Part shown: positions 23,515 to 30,410 of the stretch, one piece after another
How positions within the stretch are numbered: position 1 is the stretch's first letter
How the letters are laid out: the number at the start of each line of letters is the position of its first letter
Source of the DNA: a virus
DNA: 64,000 bases
Strand: one strand, 5' to 3'
IMG/VR virus record: IMGVR_UViG_3300036846_001111
Span: 1-64,000 of that record
Notes under the pieces: generated by a model
The model's input: the letters and a program-made list of their open reading frames with translations, nothing else
What the model was told of the DNA's origin: nothing
Database searches by the model: none
Made by a program: the position numbers and the translations under genes

Positions 23515-24462
23515 GTGACCAACGCCTTCAACCCCGCCTCGGCCTTCGACGATCTGGAAGACGCCGCGTTCTGGGCTGACGAGCCCTCCGAGAACATCAT
23601 CCCGTTCGGGACCCGCGAGGCGGTGGTCACCGAGATGCCGCCCGGCGGCGGCTACAAGCAGCGCTGCGACAAGTGCCAGGGCTCGGGCAAGTTCCGCGGC
23701 CGCAACGGCCGCATCTTCGGCGACTGCTTCGCCTGCAAGGGCGAAGGCTTCCTCACCTTCAAGACCTCGCCGCAGGAGCGCTCGACGGCGCGCGGCCAGA
23801 GCGCCGCTCGCAAGGCGGCGATCCTCGCCCAGTGGCTGGAAGCCAACGTCGACGTGGTGGCCTGGGTGAAGCGCCGTTCGACCGGCGATCGCCCCTTCGA
23901 CTTCGCGGTCGAACTGGCCGGCAAGCTGCAGCAGTACGGCACCCTCACCGACGGCGCCGTCGCCGCGGTCAAGCGCATGATCGCCCGCGACGCCGAGCGC
24001 GCCGCCGAGCGCGCCCAGGCCCAACCGGCCAAGCCGGCGGTCGACACCGGCCGCGTCGAGGCGGCGTTCGCCAAGGCGGTGGCGGTGGCCAAGGCCGAGG
24101 CCCAGGCCCGGGTCGGCGGCGAGGCCGATCGCGCCACCTTCAAGGCCCCCAAGCTGCGCCTGGGCGAGTTCTTCATCACCCTGGCCCCGATGCACGGCCG
24201 CAACGCCGGCGCCCTCTACGTCAAGCGGACCACCGATCGGGAGTACCTCGGCAAGATCGCCGGCGGCCAGTTCAGCAAGTCCTTCGTCTGCACGCCGGCC
24301 GAACAGGCGGCGGTGGTCGAGACCTGCGCCGACCCGGAGGCGGCGGCGGTGGCCTACGGCCGGCTGCACAGCCAGTGCGCCATCTGCGGCCGCGGCCTCG
24401 ACAACTACGAATCGATCGAGCGCGGCATCGGCCCGATCTGCGCCAAGAAGTGGGGGTGGTGA
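23515..24462 (+). CDS. Zinc protein with DnaJ-type fingers and DUF6011-like C-terminus
   Basis: 315 aa, GTG start at 23515 directly behind CACGCCAG. It has two DnaJ-like CxxCxGxG motifs, CDKCQGSG (51-58) and CFACKGEG (71-78), which bind one zinc in DnaJ. A long Ala/Arg helical linker is followed by the C-terminal motif CAICGRGLDNYESIERGIG (about residue 288 on) ending PICAKKWGW, as in DUF6011 phage domains. It probably binds DNA or protein partners through zinc. The exact function is unknown. Confidence 0.75.
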   Translation: MTNAFNPASAFDDLEDAAFWADEPSENIIPFGTREAVVTEMPPGGGYKQRCDKCQGSGKFRGRNGRIFGDCFACKGEGFLTFKTSPQERSTARGQSAARKAAILAQWLEANVDVVAWVKRRSTGDRPFDFAVELAGKLQQYGTLTDGAVAAVKRMIARDAERAAERAQAQPAKPAVDTGRVEAAFAKAVAVAKAEAQARVGGEADRATFKAPKLRLGEFFITLAPMHGRNAGALYVKRTTDREYLGKIAGGQFSKSFVCTPAEQAAVVETCADPEAAAVAYGRLHSQCAICGRGLDNYESIERGIGPICAKKWGW

Positions 24463-24719
24463 TGCGCCCCGACACCACCGAGTGCGACGCCTGGATGGCG
24501 ACCGGGCCGAGCCGCGAGACCAGCCCCGAAATCATGGAGGCGATCTGGTTCCTGGCGCGCACCCCGGCCGAGGCCGAGACGCTCTGGGAGGGCGACGGCT
24601 TCGGCCGCATCGCCAACCTCTCGGACATCGTCGAGCGGGTGACGCGCAACGGCCGGCTCGACGCCCGCGACTTCGTCTGGGGCGGCGCCGGCAGCGCCTG
24701 GGCCGAGGAGATTTGCTGA
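24462..24719 (+). CDS. Early protein, 85 aa
   Basis: ATG at 24462 overlaps the stop before it (GGTGATG). Acidic helical protein (PEIMEAIWFLARTPAEAETL, DGFGRIANLSDIVERV). The family was not recognised. It is cotranscribed with the zinc protein. Confidence 0.6.
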   Translation: MRPDTTECDAWMATGPSRETSPEIMEAIWFLARTPAEAETLWEGDGFGRIANLSDIVERVTRNGRLDARDFVWGGAGSAWAEEIC

Positions 24720-24721
24720 CC

Positions 24722-24988
24722 ATGTCCCCCGACGAACGCCGCGAGCAGGTGCGGCAGTACAACCTGTCCCTCAAGCCGAAGAACTACACCGCCATGTCCG
24801 CGAACGACTTCCGCACGCGGCTGGACGCGCTCGGCCTGACCCAGACCGGCCTCGCCAAGGTGCTCGACATCGATCCGCGCAGCGTGCGCCGCTACTGCGC
24901 CGGCACGCAGCGGGTGACCACCCTGGTGGCCTGGGCGCTTCGCGGCGTCAAAGCCGAGGTCGAGCGCCAGGAGACCCTCGATGCATGA
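24722..24988 (+). CDS. Small HTH DNA-binding protein, 88 aa
   Basis: ATG at 24722. A basic N-terminal stretch (about 1-24) is followed by an XRE-like helix-turn-helix: FRTRLDALGLTQTGLAKVLD (about 30-49), recognition helix DPRSVRRYCAG. It probably binds DNA as a dimer. It is a candidate for a regulator of the early promoters, but no direct link is visible. The next start overlaps its stop by a few bases. Confidence 0.7.
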   Translation: MSPDERREQVRQYNLSLKPKNYTAMSANDFRTRLDALGLTQTGLAKVLDIDPRSVRRYCAGTQRVTTLVAWALRGVKAEVERQETLDA

Positions 24989-25151
24989 GGACCGCTTCCG
25001 CCGCATCGCCCGGCGCCCCGAGCGCGACCACCTGCCGTTCGAGACGGGCCGGCGCCGGGGCCCCTACCTCTCGCCGAGCGGCATCCGGGCGCTGGTCTTC
25101 CTGCTGGGCATGCTGGCGCTCGCCGGCATCGTGTTCGGCGCCCGCCCATGA
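24981..25151 (+). CDS. Small membrane protein, 56 aa
   Basis: ATG at 24981, inside the 3' end of the HTH gene (8 bp overlap). A basic N-terminal part (RFRRIARRPERDHLPFETGR) is followed by one membrane segment (IRALVFLLGMLALAGIVFGA, about residues 34-53) and the short end RP. A single-pass protein, inner membrane with N-terminus inside by the positive-inside rule. Function unknown. Confidence 0.55.
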   Translation: MHEDRFRRIARRPERDHLPFETGRRRGPYLSPSGIRALVFLLGMLALAGIVFGARP

Positions 25152-25348
25152 TGCACCAGACCACCGTCGTGGTCGGCGGGACGCGCTACAGCGTCACCTA
25201 TGACGGCCGCGGCTTCGTGCACCGGGTGGCCCAGCAGATCGTGCCGATGCGCACCGCGATCTACTGGCGCGCCCTCAACCCCAGCAGCAAAGCTTTCAAG
25301 GCCGCGGTCGAGGCCGCCAACCGCAAGAAAGCCCAGGAGGCCCCATGA
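25148..25348 (+). CDS. Early protein, 66 aa
   Basis: ATG (ATGATG) overlaps the previous stop by 4 bp. Small basic protein (TVVVGGTRYSVTYDGRGFVH, then KAFKAAVEAANRKKAQ). The family was not recognised. The next gene overlaps by 4 bp. Confidence 0.6.
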   Translation: MMHQTTVVVGGTRYSVTYDGRGFVHRVAQQIVPMRTAIYWRALNPSSKAFKAAVEAANRKKAQEAP

Positions 25349-25689
25349 TCCTGATGCGCATCGTCGGCCTGCCGACGATCGTCCACGACCCGGACCCGAA
25401 CGTGGTGGCGGCGATCAAGGCCGGCCATCCGATCTGGCTGAAGAGCTACGACGTCGAGGCCTTCAACGGCCGCGGCACGGCCTACTTCACCGACGTGCCT
25501 GAGAAGGCGCAGCGCTTCGCCGATCTGGGCGCGGCGTTCGAGGCCTGGAAGACGCAGTCGAAGACGCTGCCGCTGCGTCCCGACGGCAAGCCAAATCGCC
25601 CGCTGACCGCGTTCAGCATCACCTTCGACACCGCACCAGAGCCCGGGGGGGCCGACCATGACCGAGAAGGACCGGGAGACGCTGCTTGA
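25345..25689 (+). CDS. Early protein, 114 aa
   Basis: ATG overlaps the previous stop by 4 bp. Alpha/beta protein (MRIVGLPTIVHDPDPNVVAA, then AFNGRGTAYFTDVPEKAQRF). The last 10 codons overlap the 55 aa gene at 25658. The family was not recognised. Confidence 0.6.
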   Translation: MILMRIVGLPTIVHDPDPNVVAAIKAGHPIWLKSYDVEAFNGRGTAYFTDVPEKAQRFADLGAAFEAWKTQSKTLPLRPDGKPNRPLTAFSITFDTAPEPGGADHDREGPGDAA

Positions 25690-25825
25690 TGCAGTCGAGG
25701 TCTTCAACCTGCACGGCGGCAAGGCCGCGGCGTTCTTCGCCGACGCCCTGGCGCAGCCAGAGAACGACGAGGCCCAGGCCTGGGTCGCGAGCCTATGGGA
25801 GCCCGAATACTTCGGGTCCAACTGA
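25658..25825 (+). CDS. Early protein, 55 aa
   Basis: ATG at 25658 behind GGGGGG, 32 bp inside the previous gene. It reads MTEKDRETLLDAVEVFNLHG, is acidic and helical, and ends in WEPEYFGSN. The family was not recognised. Its composition and codon use match its neighbours. Confidence 0.5.
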   Translation: MTEKDRETLLDAVEVFNLHGGKAAAFFADALAQPENDEAQAWVASLWEPEYFGSN

Positions 25826-25835
25826 GGAGAGATGG

Positions 25836-26051
25836 ATGACCGAGAAGACGTTCGGCATGAGCCGGCTGGGGAACCTCTGGACGGTCACGGCCGGCCCCGA
25901 GAGCCTCGGGGTGGTGATCTGCATCTATCTCGCCGAGGCGCCCGCCCAGAGCCTCGCTGACGCCCTCAACGCGACGATCGAGACCCACCATGCGGTCAAC
26001 CACGCCGAGGCGCTGTGGGCCGTCAACGGCGCCGAGGGGCCACGCGCATGA
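25836..26051 (+). CDS. Early protein, 71 aa
   Basis: ATG at 25836 with GAGGAGAG upstream. Beta-alpha protein (RLGNLWTVTAGPESLGVVIC, then AQSLADALNATIETHHAVNH). The family was not recognised. It overlaps the next gene by 4 bp. Confidence 0.6.
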   Translation: MTEKTFGMSRLGNLWTVTAGPESLGVVICIYLAEAPAQSLADALNATIETHHAVNHAEALWAVNGAEGPRA

Positions 26052-26278
26052 GGGCCGAAGAGCAGATGCAGCGCTACCGCGACGAGATCGTCGGGCTGCG
26101 CAGATACGACGCCAACAGCACGATCGACGCCGCCGCCTACGCCTCGATGTGGGCGTCGTTCAGCACCGGCTTCCTGTTCGGCGCGGGGCTGCCGGCGGCG
26201 GCCGCGACGGTCGCCCACCTCTACCGGCGGGCCTACCCGGGCGCGGCCTTCCCGGTGCTCTGGGAGGGCGAGGCATGA
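26048..26278 (+). CDS. Early protein with hydrophobic segment, 76 aa
   Basis: ATG overlaps the previous stop (ATGA). Charged helix first, then a long apolar stretch (MWASFSTGFLFGAGLPAAAA, about residues 34-53) that could span a membrane. The family was not recognised. Confidence 0.6.
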   Translation: MRAEEQMQRYRDEIVGLRRYDANSTIDAAAYASMWASFSTGFLFGAGLPAAAATVAHLYRRAYPGAAFPVLWEGEA

Positions 26279-26544
26279 CCGAGGACGAGAAGAAGGCCGC
26301 CCTGAAGGAGGGCGACATCATCCGGGTGACCTCGGACGCCGCGTCGAGCGCCAACCCAGGCATCCAGTACTTCGGCGCGCTCTGCATCGTCGACGAGATC
26401 AGGGGCTGGGGCGTGCTCGCCATGATCCCGGTGCCGTGGGCAGCGATCGACGCGATCATCCCGGTGCGCCTCGCCTGGGAGGACTTCGACCTGACCGGCG
26501 GCAAGGTCCCGTTGGCCCCCCGCCAAGCGGACCACACGCTATGA
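26275..26544 (+). CDS. Early protein, 89 aa, paralogue of the next gene
   Basis: ATG overlaps the previous stop (ATGA). Pattern GDIIRVTSD, IVDEIRGWGVLAMIPVPW, RLAWEDFDLTGGKV. The same order with close spacing is seen in the 163 aa protein coded next (GDIVEARDS, VVERIEAWGVAGYVPAPW, HLGWADFEPTGGRV). The two are tandem duplicates. A small beta-barrel (SH3-like) fold is a guess from the strand pattern. Confidence 0.7.
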   Translation: MTEDEKKAALKEGDIIRVTSDAASSANPGIQYFGALCIVDEIRGWGVLAMIPVPWAAIDAIIPVRLAWEDFDLTGGKVPLAPRQADHTL

Positions 26545-27032
26545 ACCCGGCCGAGTCCGCCGACCTCGCGCCGGGCGACATCGTCGAGGCGCGCGACAGC
26601 GCCCGCACCTTCCGCAGCCAGCGCGGCGACAACCTGCCGCAGGGCGACTGCCTGATGTGGGAGGGCGCGCTGGCGGTGGTCGAGCGCATCGAGGCCTGGG
26701 GCGTCGCCGGCTACGTGCCGGCGCCGTGGCTGGGCGGCGAGTTCCCGGTGCACCTGGGCTGGGCGGATTTCGAGCCAACCGGCGGGCGGGTGACCGCCTG
26801 GGCCTGGGACACCCGCCGCCACCGCCGGCACGTCAACGAGAACGCCGCGATCCGGGCGGCCGACGCCAAGGAAGAGGCCGAGGCCAAGGCGCACGCCGAG
26901 GCTCGCGCGCGCGCGCAAGCCGCATCGTCAGCACCGCCCCCCGAGCCGCCGCCGGCCAAACCGGCCAAGGCGGCCAAGGCCGCTCTGCCGGCGCCGAACG
27001 AAAACGACCTCTTCAAGGGATTCCCGCCATGA
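26541..27032 (+). CDS. Early protein, 163 aa, paralogue of the previous gene
   Basis: ATG overlaps the previous stop (ATGA). Residues 1-90 repeat the 89 aa protein before it. The added C-terminus is Ala/Glu/Lys/Pro-rich and disordered (KAHAEARARAQAASSAPPPE) and ends NENDLFKGFPP, perhaps a partner-binding tail. Function unknown. Confidence 0.7.
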   Translation: MNPAESADLAPGDIVEARDSARTFRSQRGDNLPQGDCLMWEGALAVVERIEAWGVAGYVPAPWLGGEFPVHLGWADFEPTGGRVTAWAWDTRRHRRHVNENAAIRAADAKEEAEAKAHAEARARAQAASSAPPPEPPPAKPAKAAKAALPAPNENDLFKGFPP

Positions 27033-27304
27033 GGTTCCGCGAGCGCGGCAAGCCGATCGAGCAGACGTTCCCCGACGGTGACCTCGGGCGGCAGGCGATC
27101 GTCGAGTACCTGCGCGAGCAGTTCCGGCCCTGGCCGACCCTCGACCACATCGATTTCAGCACCCTCAAGAGCGAGTACAGCCACGAGTCGCCGGGCGCGG
27201 CCGAGCGCGAGGCGGGGCCCGGCTGGGGGCCGACCTACGTCGTCACCGTCAAGGGCTACGGCGTGGTCGGCTGGTGCGACAAACCCCTGGAGGAGAGCCC
27301 ATGA
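27029..27304 (+). CDS. Early protein, 91 aa
   Basis: ATG overlaps the previous stop (ATGA). Small alpha/beta protein (DLGRQAIVEYLREQFRPWPT, then PTYVVTVKGYGVVGW). The family was not recognised. The next gene overlaps by 4 bp. Confidence 0.6.
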   Translation: MRFRERGKPIEQTFPDGDLGRQAIVEYLREQFRPWPTLDHIDFSTLKSEYSHESPGAAEREAGPGWGPTYVVTVKGYGVVGWCDKPLEESP

Positions 27305-27621
27305 CCGAGACCATGCCCAAGGTGGTGAAGATCAACCCGGTGCAGAACAACCAGTACCTGAAGGCGCGGGTCGACGTGGCCTTCCCCTCGGGGCTGATCA
27401 TCCATGCGGTGAGCGTCTTCCGCCGCCAGAACGGCGACCTGTCGATCGTCGAGCCGAACGCGGCGATGCTCGGCAAGGACGGCAAGGCGCTGACCGACGA
27501 CCGCGGCAAGGTCCGCTACTGGCCGACCATCAGCTTCGCTGACAAGGCGGCGCAGGAGCGCTGGCGCCGCTCGGTGCTGGACGCCATCCGGGCGATGGGC
27601 CCAGACGCGATCGACCGATGA
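27301..27621 (+). CDS. SpoVG-like protein, 106 aa
   Basis: ATG overlaps the previous stop (ATGA). The order YLKARVDVAFPSGLIIHAVS, then VFRRQNGDLSIVEPN, then a late helix DKAAQERWRRSVLDAIRAM follows the SpoVG layout (strand, strand with surface loop, DGK turn, C-terminal helix). SpoVG family members bind DNA or RNA and regulate genes. The match is by pattern only and the insert before the last helix is long. Confidence 0.5.
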   Translation: MTETMPKVVKINPVQNNQYLKARVDVAFPSGLIIHAVSVFRRQNGDLSIVEPNAAMLGKDGKALTDDRGKVRYWPTISFADKAAQERWRRSVLDAIRAMGPDAIDR

Positions 27622-28193
27622 TCATGCCGACGCCAGAGGAGCGGGCCGACTGGGTCGACCTGAAGCAGCGCTACCGCTGGCTCTACGACTGCACCTTGGA
27701 GGAGGCGCTGATTACGCAGCGCCAGGACATCGGTGCGTGGTGGTACTTGGGAGGAGACCTGAAGATGCCAGGAAGGAAGCCGGCGGGTCCGACGAAGCGC
27801 GAGGTGACGAGCCCCGCCGGACCTTCACACGCCAGTGTGTCGCCGCCGGTCTCGTCGAGGAGATCAAACCCACCTGCGGCGCCGGTGAGCCTAGCAGAAG
27901 CCCGCGAGGCCGCGCAGCCCCCCCCACGTGGTCTGCCGCCGCAGGTCAAGACGATCATCCTGGGCGTCGCCGCCGAGACCGGCGTTGACGTCGCCCAGAT
28001 CATGTCCGTTCGCCGCACCGGCCCGATCAGCGACGCCCGCCAGGAATGTTACCGCCGGTTACGGGCGATGCCCTGGCGCGGCGGCCACCCCAGTCTGCTG
28101 CAGGTGGGCCTCTGGCTGCAGCGCGACCACACCACTGTGCTTCACGGCATCAACAAGCGAGGAGATCAAGATGGCCCGACGTCGTCGAGTTGA
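27618..28193 (+). CDS. DnaA domain IV-like DNA-binding protein
   Basis: 191 aa. ATG overlaps the previous stop. The N-terminal 45 residues are helical and aromatic, followed by a Pro/Ser linker (about 50-105). Residues about 108-181 resemble the DnaA C-terminal domain IV: ILGVAAETGVDVAQIMSVRR, ARQECYRRLRAM, and the signature RDHTTVLHGI (169-178), which in DnaA reads the DnaA box. There is no AAA+ ATPase, so it is a stand-alone DNA-reading domain that might compete with or recruit to DnaA boxes. A consensus DnaA box lies at 33838-33846. Confidence 0.75.
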   Translation: MIMPTPEERADWVDLKQRYRWLYDCTLEEALITQRQDIGAWWYLGGDLKMPGRKPAGPTKREVTSPAGPSHASVSPPVSSRRSNPPAAPVSLAEAREAAQPPPRGLPPQVKTIILGVAAETGVDVAQIMSVRRTGPISDARQECYRRLRAMPWRGGHPSLLQVGLWLQRDHTTVLHGINKRGDQDGPTSSS

Positions 28194-28389
28194 ACGTGTC
28201 ACCACCCATGCCGGCGTGCGGCTGCGGTTCGAGACCAAGGACAGCCTCGCGCTGGTGATCGAGCCGGTCGGCGACGCCATGGCGGTGATCGTGCCGATGG
28301 AGGCCGCCGACTTGGCCGAACTCAAGCTGCTGGTCGAGACGGCGGCCGAACATCAAGTCCAGCTTGAGAAATCTGCAAAAGGGACTTGA
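28171..28389 (+). CDS. Early protein, 72 aa
   Basis: ATG at 28171 with GAGGAGAT upstream, inside the 3' end of the previous gene (23 bp overlap). Strand-rich start (RVTTHAGVRLRFETKDSLAL), then an acidic helix. Its stop lies in the -35 of P6. The family was not recognised. Confidence 0.6.
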   Translation: MARRRRVERVTTHAGVRLRFETKDSLALVIEPVGDAMAVIVPMEAADLAELKLLVETAAEHQVQLEKSAKGT

Positions 28390-28414
28390 CGTCCTAGGAC
28401 GACCGCTGTACTGA
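28381..28414 (+). promoter_or_regulatory. Early promoter-operator P6
   Basis: GGGAC-TTGAC-GTCCT (28381-28395), -35 TTGACG (28386-28391), 17 bp spacer, -10 TACTGA (28409-28414). The -35 overlaps the stop codon of the gene before it. Confidence 0.85.
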
Positions 28415-28426
28415 TACGCCTTGTCA

Positions 28427-28440
28427 GGGCGACGTCGCCC
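28427..28440 (+). promoter_or_regulatory. Leader hairpin just before a ribosome site
   Basis: GGGCGACGTCGCCC is a perfect 14 bp palindrome directly followed by GAGGAGAT and the ATG at 28452. The P7 transcript has the equivalent GGGCG-ATGA-CGCCC at 29079-29092, also next to GAGGAGAT and ATG. A shared leader structure is likely, perhaps for mRNA stability or translation control. Confidence 0.6.
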
Positions 28441-28451
28441 GAGGAGATCAC

Positions 28452-29003
28452 ATGCCCAACCACCGCGCCGCCGCCGGCAGCCGCCGCCATCCCATCCAGT
28501 CCGACCTCGCCGGCGCCCTCGCCGACGGCATCTCGGACGTCGAGAACCTCAAGGAAGAGATGGAGGAGTGGGCCAACAGCCTCGAATCCAACAACATGGA
28601 GCACCTGCCGAAGTACGACGAGGTGACCGAGGCCAAGGACGCGCTGGAGAACGGCCTCGACGGCCTGCAGGGGATCGAGGTCCCCGAGTTCCTGGGCGAC
28701 CTCGACGCCAGCTTCACCATCGACACCCGCAAGAAGGCGCAGTCGCGCTCCTACCGCCTCGCCAACGCCATGAACGCCATCGACGCCGCCAAGTGCGCCG
28801 CCGAGTCGTGGCTGGAGGAGCACGACGAACTGGAACTGCCGAGCGAGGACGACGAGCCGGCCGAGGACGACGACGGCGAGCCGATCACTCAGGAGATGAT
28901 CGAGGAGCGCGACCGGCAGCGCGAGGCGGCCGAGGAGTTCGTCAACGAGGTCGAGAACGCCTACGCCGAACTGGAGAACGTCTCCTTCCCGGGCATGTAC
29001 TGA
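28452..29003 (+). CDS. Acidic coiled-coil protein, 183 aa
   Basis: ATG at 28452. Very acidic and helical (DVENLKEEMEEWANSLESNN near residue 29), with an Asp/Glu tract in the C-terminal half (EDDEPAEDDDGEPITQEM). It may be a DNA-mimic or scaffold-like early protein. No family was recognised. It is the only gene directly behind P6. Confidence 0.65.
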   Translation: MPNHRAAAGSRRHPIQSDLAGALADGISDVENLKEEMEEWANSLESNNMEHLPKYDEVTEAKDALENGLDGLQGIEVPEFLGDLDASFTIDTRKKAQSRSYRLANAMNAIDAAKCAAESWLEEHDELELPSEDDEPAEDDDGEPITQEMIEERDRQREAAEEFVNEVENAYAELENVSFPGMY

Positions 29004-29013
29004 TCAAGTCAAT

Positions 29014-29052
29014 CTTGCCAGGACGTCAAAAAGGACTTGACGTCCTGGCAAG
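29014..29052. repeat. 14 bp perfect inverted repeat around the P7 -35
   Basis: CTTGCCAGGACGTC (29014-29027) and GACGTCCTGGCAAG (29039-29052) are exact inverses with an 11 bp loop that holds the AGGAC part and start of the -35. Among the eight early promoters only P7 has this enlarged symmetry. It could be an operator pair or the terminator of the 28452 gene. Confidence 0.75.
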
Positions 29053-29065
29053 TGCCCTGTATAGA
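29032..29065 (+). promoter_or_regulatory. Early promoter-operator P7
   Basis: AGGAC-TTGAC-GTCCT (29032-29046), -35 TTGACG, 17 bp spacer, -10 TATAGA (29060-29065), the best -10 of the set. It drives a long run of small genes from 29104 on. Confidence 0.88.
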
Positions 29066-29103
29066 TAGCGAACTGTCAGGGCGATGACGCCCGAGGAGAT
29101 GAC

Positions 29104-29307
29104 ATGGCCGACAACGCCCCCACCCCCGCCGAGATTTTCGCCGCCGACATGGCGACGATCCTGGCGACCACCGACCCGGACCTGCGCGCGATGCGGCTGC
29201 GCTGGCTGGTCACCGACGCCTTCTTCAAAGGCGCCGACTACGGCCACGACAACCTCTGCAAGGCGCTGAAGATCGGCCCCTACCGCCCGCCGGCCGAGGC
29301 CGCCTGA
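29104..29307 (+). CDS. Early protein, 67 aa
   Basis: ATG at 29104 with GAGGAGAT upstream, after the P7 leader hairpin. Helical protein (EIFAADMATILATTDPDLRA, then DAFFKGADYGHDN). The stop shares a base with the next start. The family was not recognised. Confidence 0.65.
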   Translation: MADNAPTPAEIFAADMATILATTDPDLRAMRLRWLVTDAFFKGADYGHDNLCKALKIGPYRPPAEAA

Positions 29308-29726
29308 TGGCCGAGGACTACTGCACCTGCCCGCCGCCGCCGCGGGGGCCGCCGTGGGACGACGGCTCCGAGAGCGGTCCCTGCGAATACTGCGAACGCA
29401 TCGCCGACGAGGAGCGCCAGATGGCCCGCACCTACACCTACGCCTGCAGCCTGGAGTGGGGCGGCGACACCCCGACCGCGGTGCTCGACGACGTCGTCGT
29501 CACCTACGGCGTCGACTGGGGCTGCCCCTACTCGCGCGACACCCCGCCCGAGTCGGCCGCGGTGATCGACATCGAGATCGTCTCGATCGACGGCGTCGCC
29601 TGGGCCGACTGGGACGGTGGCTATGCCGGCCGCGCCTACTGGCAGGACGAGATCGTCAACAAGCTGGAGATGGACCGCGAGGATCAGATGATCGAGGCGG
29701 CCACCGAAGAGGAGGCCCCCGAGTGA
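29307..29726 (+). CDS. Early Cys-containing acidic protein, 139 aa
   Basis: ATG overlaps the previous stop (TGATG). An N-terminal knuckle-like CTCPPPPRG then CEYCERIADEE could bind a metal. The rest is an acidic Trp/Tyr-rich domain (IEIVSIDGVAWADWDGGYAG). The family was not recognised. Confidence 0.65.
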   Translation: MAEDYCTCPPPPRGPPWDDGSESGPCEYCERIADEERQMARTYTYACSLEWGGDTPTAVLDDVVVTYGVDWGCPYSRDTPPESAAVIDIEIVSIDGVAWADWDGGYAGRAYWQDEIVNKLEMDREDQMIEAATEEEAPE

Positions 29727-29920
29727 ACCCGACCGAGAAGCGCGCGCTGCGCAAGGTCATCAAGCGCCTGCGGCCTCAGGAGGGTGTCACCCCGAGCATC
29801 CGCGAGGCGCTCAACGGCCCGGCCCGGCTCTACCTCGACACCTGGGTGATCGGGGTGCTGGAACTGCTGGTGAAGGACGACCGCACCCTGGCCGAACTGA
29901 AGCTGGCGGCCGAGCTATGA
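29723..29920 (+). CDS. Early protein, 65 aa
   Basis: GTG start at 29723 overlapping the previous stop (GTGA), with GAGGAGG 8 nt upstream. Basic helical start (NPTEKRALRKVIKRLRPQEG), then a helix-rich end. It may be a small DNA-binding protein. The family was not recognised. Confidence 0.6.
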   Translation: MNPTEKRALRKVIKRLRPQEGVTPSIREALNGPARLYLDTWVIGVLELLVKDDRTLAELKLAAEL

Positions 29921-30198
29921 CCGGCCAGCCCCCGCACCCGGCCTACGGCCTGCCGCTGACCACCGGCAAGATCACCCTCACCAACGGCTGCGTGTTCCGC
30001 CCCTACAAGGCGGGCGTGGCGCTGGTGGTGCGCTGCAGCGACGATCATCGCATCACGCTGATCCCGCAGCCGGCCGGTTGGCTGGCCTTCGTCGACACCC
30101 AGCCGGTGGTCGGCAAGAACGGCGAGCGCCTGCGCTTCGCCACCCGCGAAGAGGCCGAGCGGACCACGGCGAAGCTGGCCAAGGAGGCGCGGCGCTGA
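29917..30198 (+). CDS. Early protein, 93 aa
   Basis: ATG overlaps the previous stop (ATGA). Beta-rich (TGKITLTNGCVFRPYKAGVA, then RITLIPQPAGWLAFVDTQP), with a basic C-terminal helix. The family was not recognised. It is coupled to the next gene by TGATG. Confidence 0.6.
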   Translation: MTGQPPHPAYGLPLTTGKITLTNGCVFRPYKAGVALVVRCSDDHRITLIPQPAGWLAFVDTQPVVGKNGERLRFATREEAERTTAKLAKEARR

Positions 30199-30410
30199 TG
30201 GCCCTCTATTCGGTCTACCGCTGGCGGACCCGCAGCGGCTCGCGGAGCGGCGTGGTCCGTGTCTGGCAGGGCGAGGCCACCAGCGAGGCGCAGGCGGTCA
30301 TGCGGGCCGCCCAGGCCCAGCGCGCGCGCCCTGGCTACGCCCTCTTCGCCCGCAAGGCCGGCGAAGACCCCTACGCGGATGATCCGCGCACCATCGTCGA
30401 AGAACCATGA
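30198..30410 (+). CDS. Early protein, 70 aa
   Basis: ATG at 30198 overlaps the previous stop. Begins ALYSVYRWRTRSGSRSGVVR, then a basic Ala/Gln helix and an acidic tail. The family was not recognised. It is followed by the HNH gene with a 4 bp overlap. Confidence 0.6.
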   Translation: MALYSVYRWRTRSGSRSGVVRVWQGEATSEAQAVMRAAQAQRARPGYALFARKAGEDPYADDPRTIVEEP

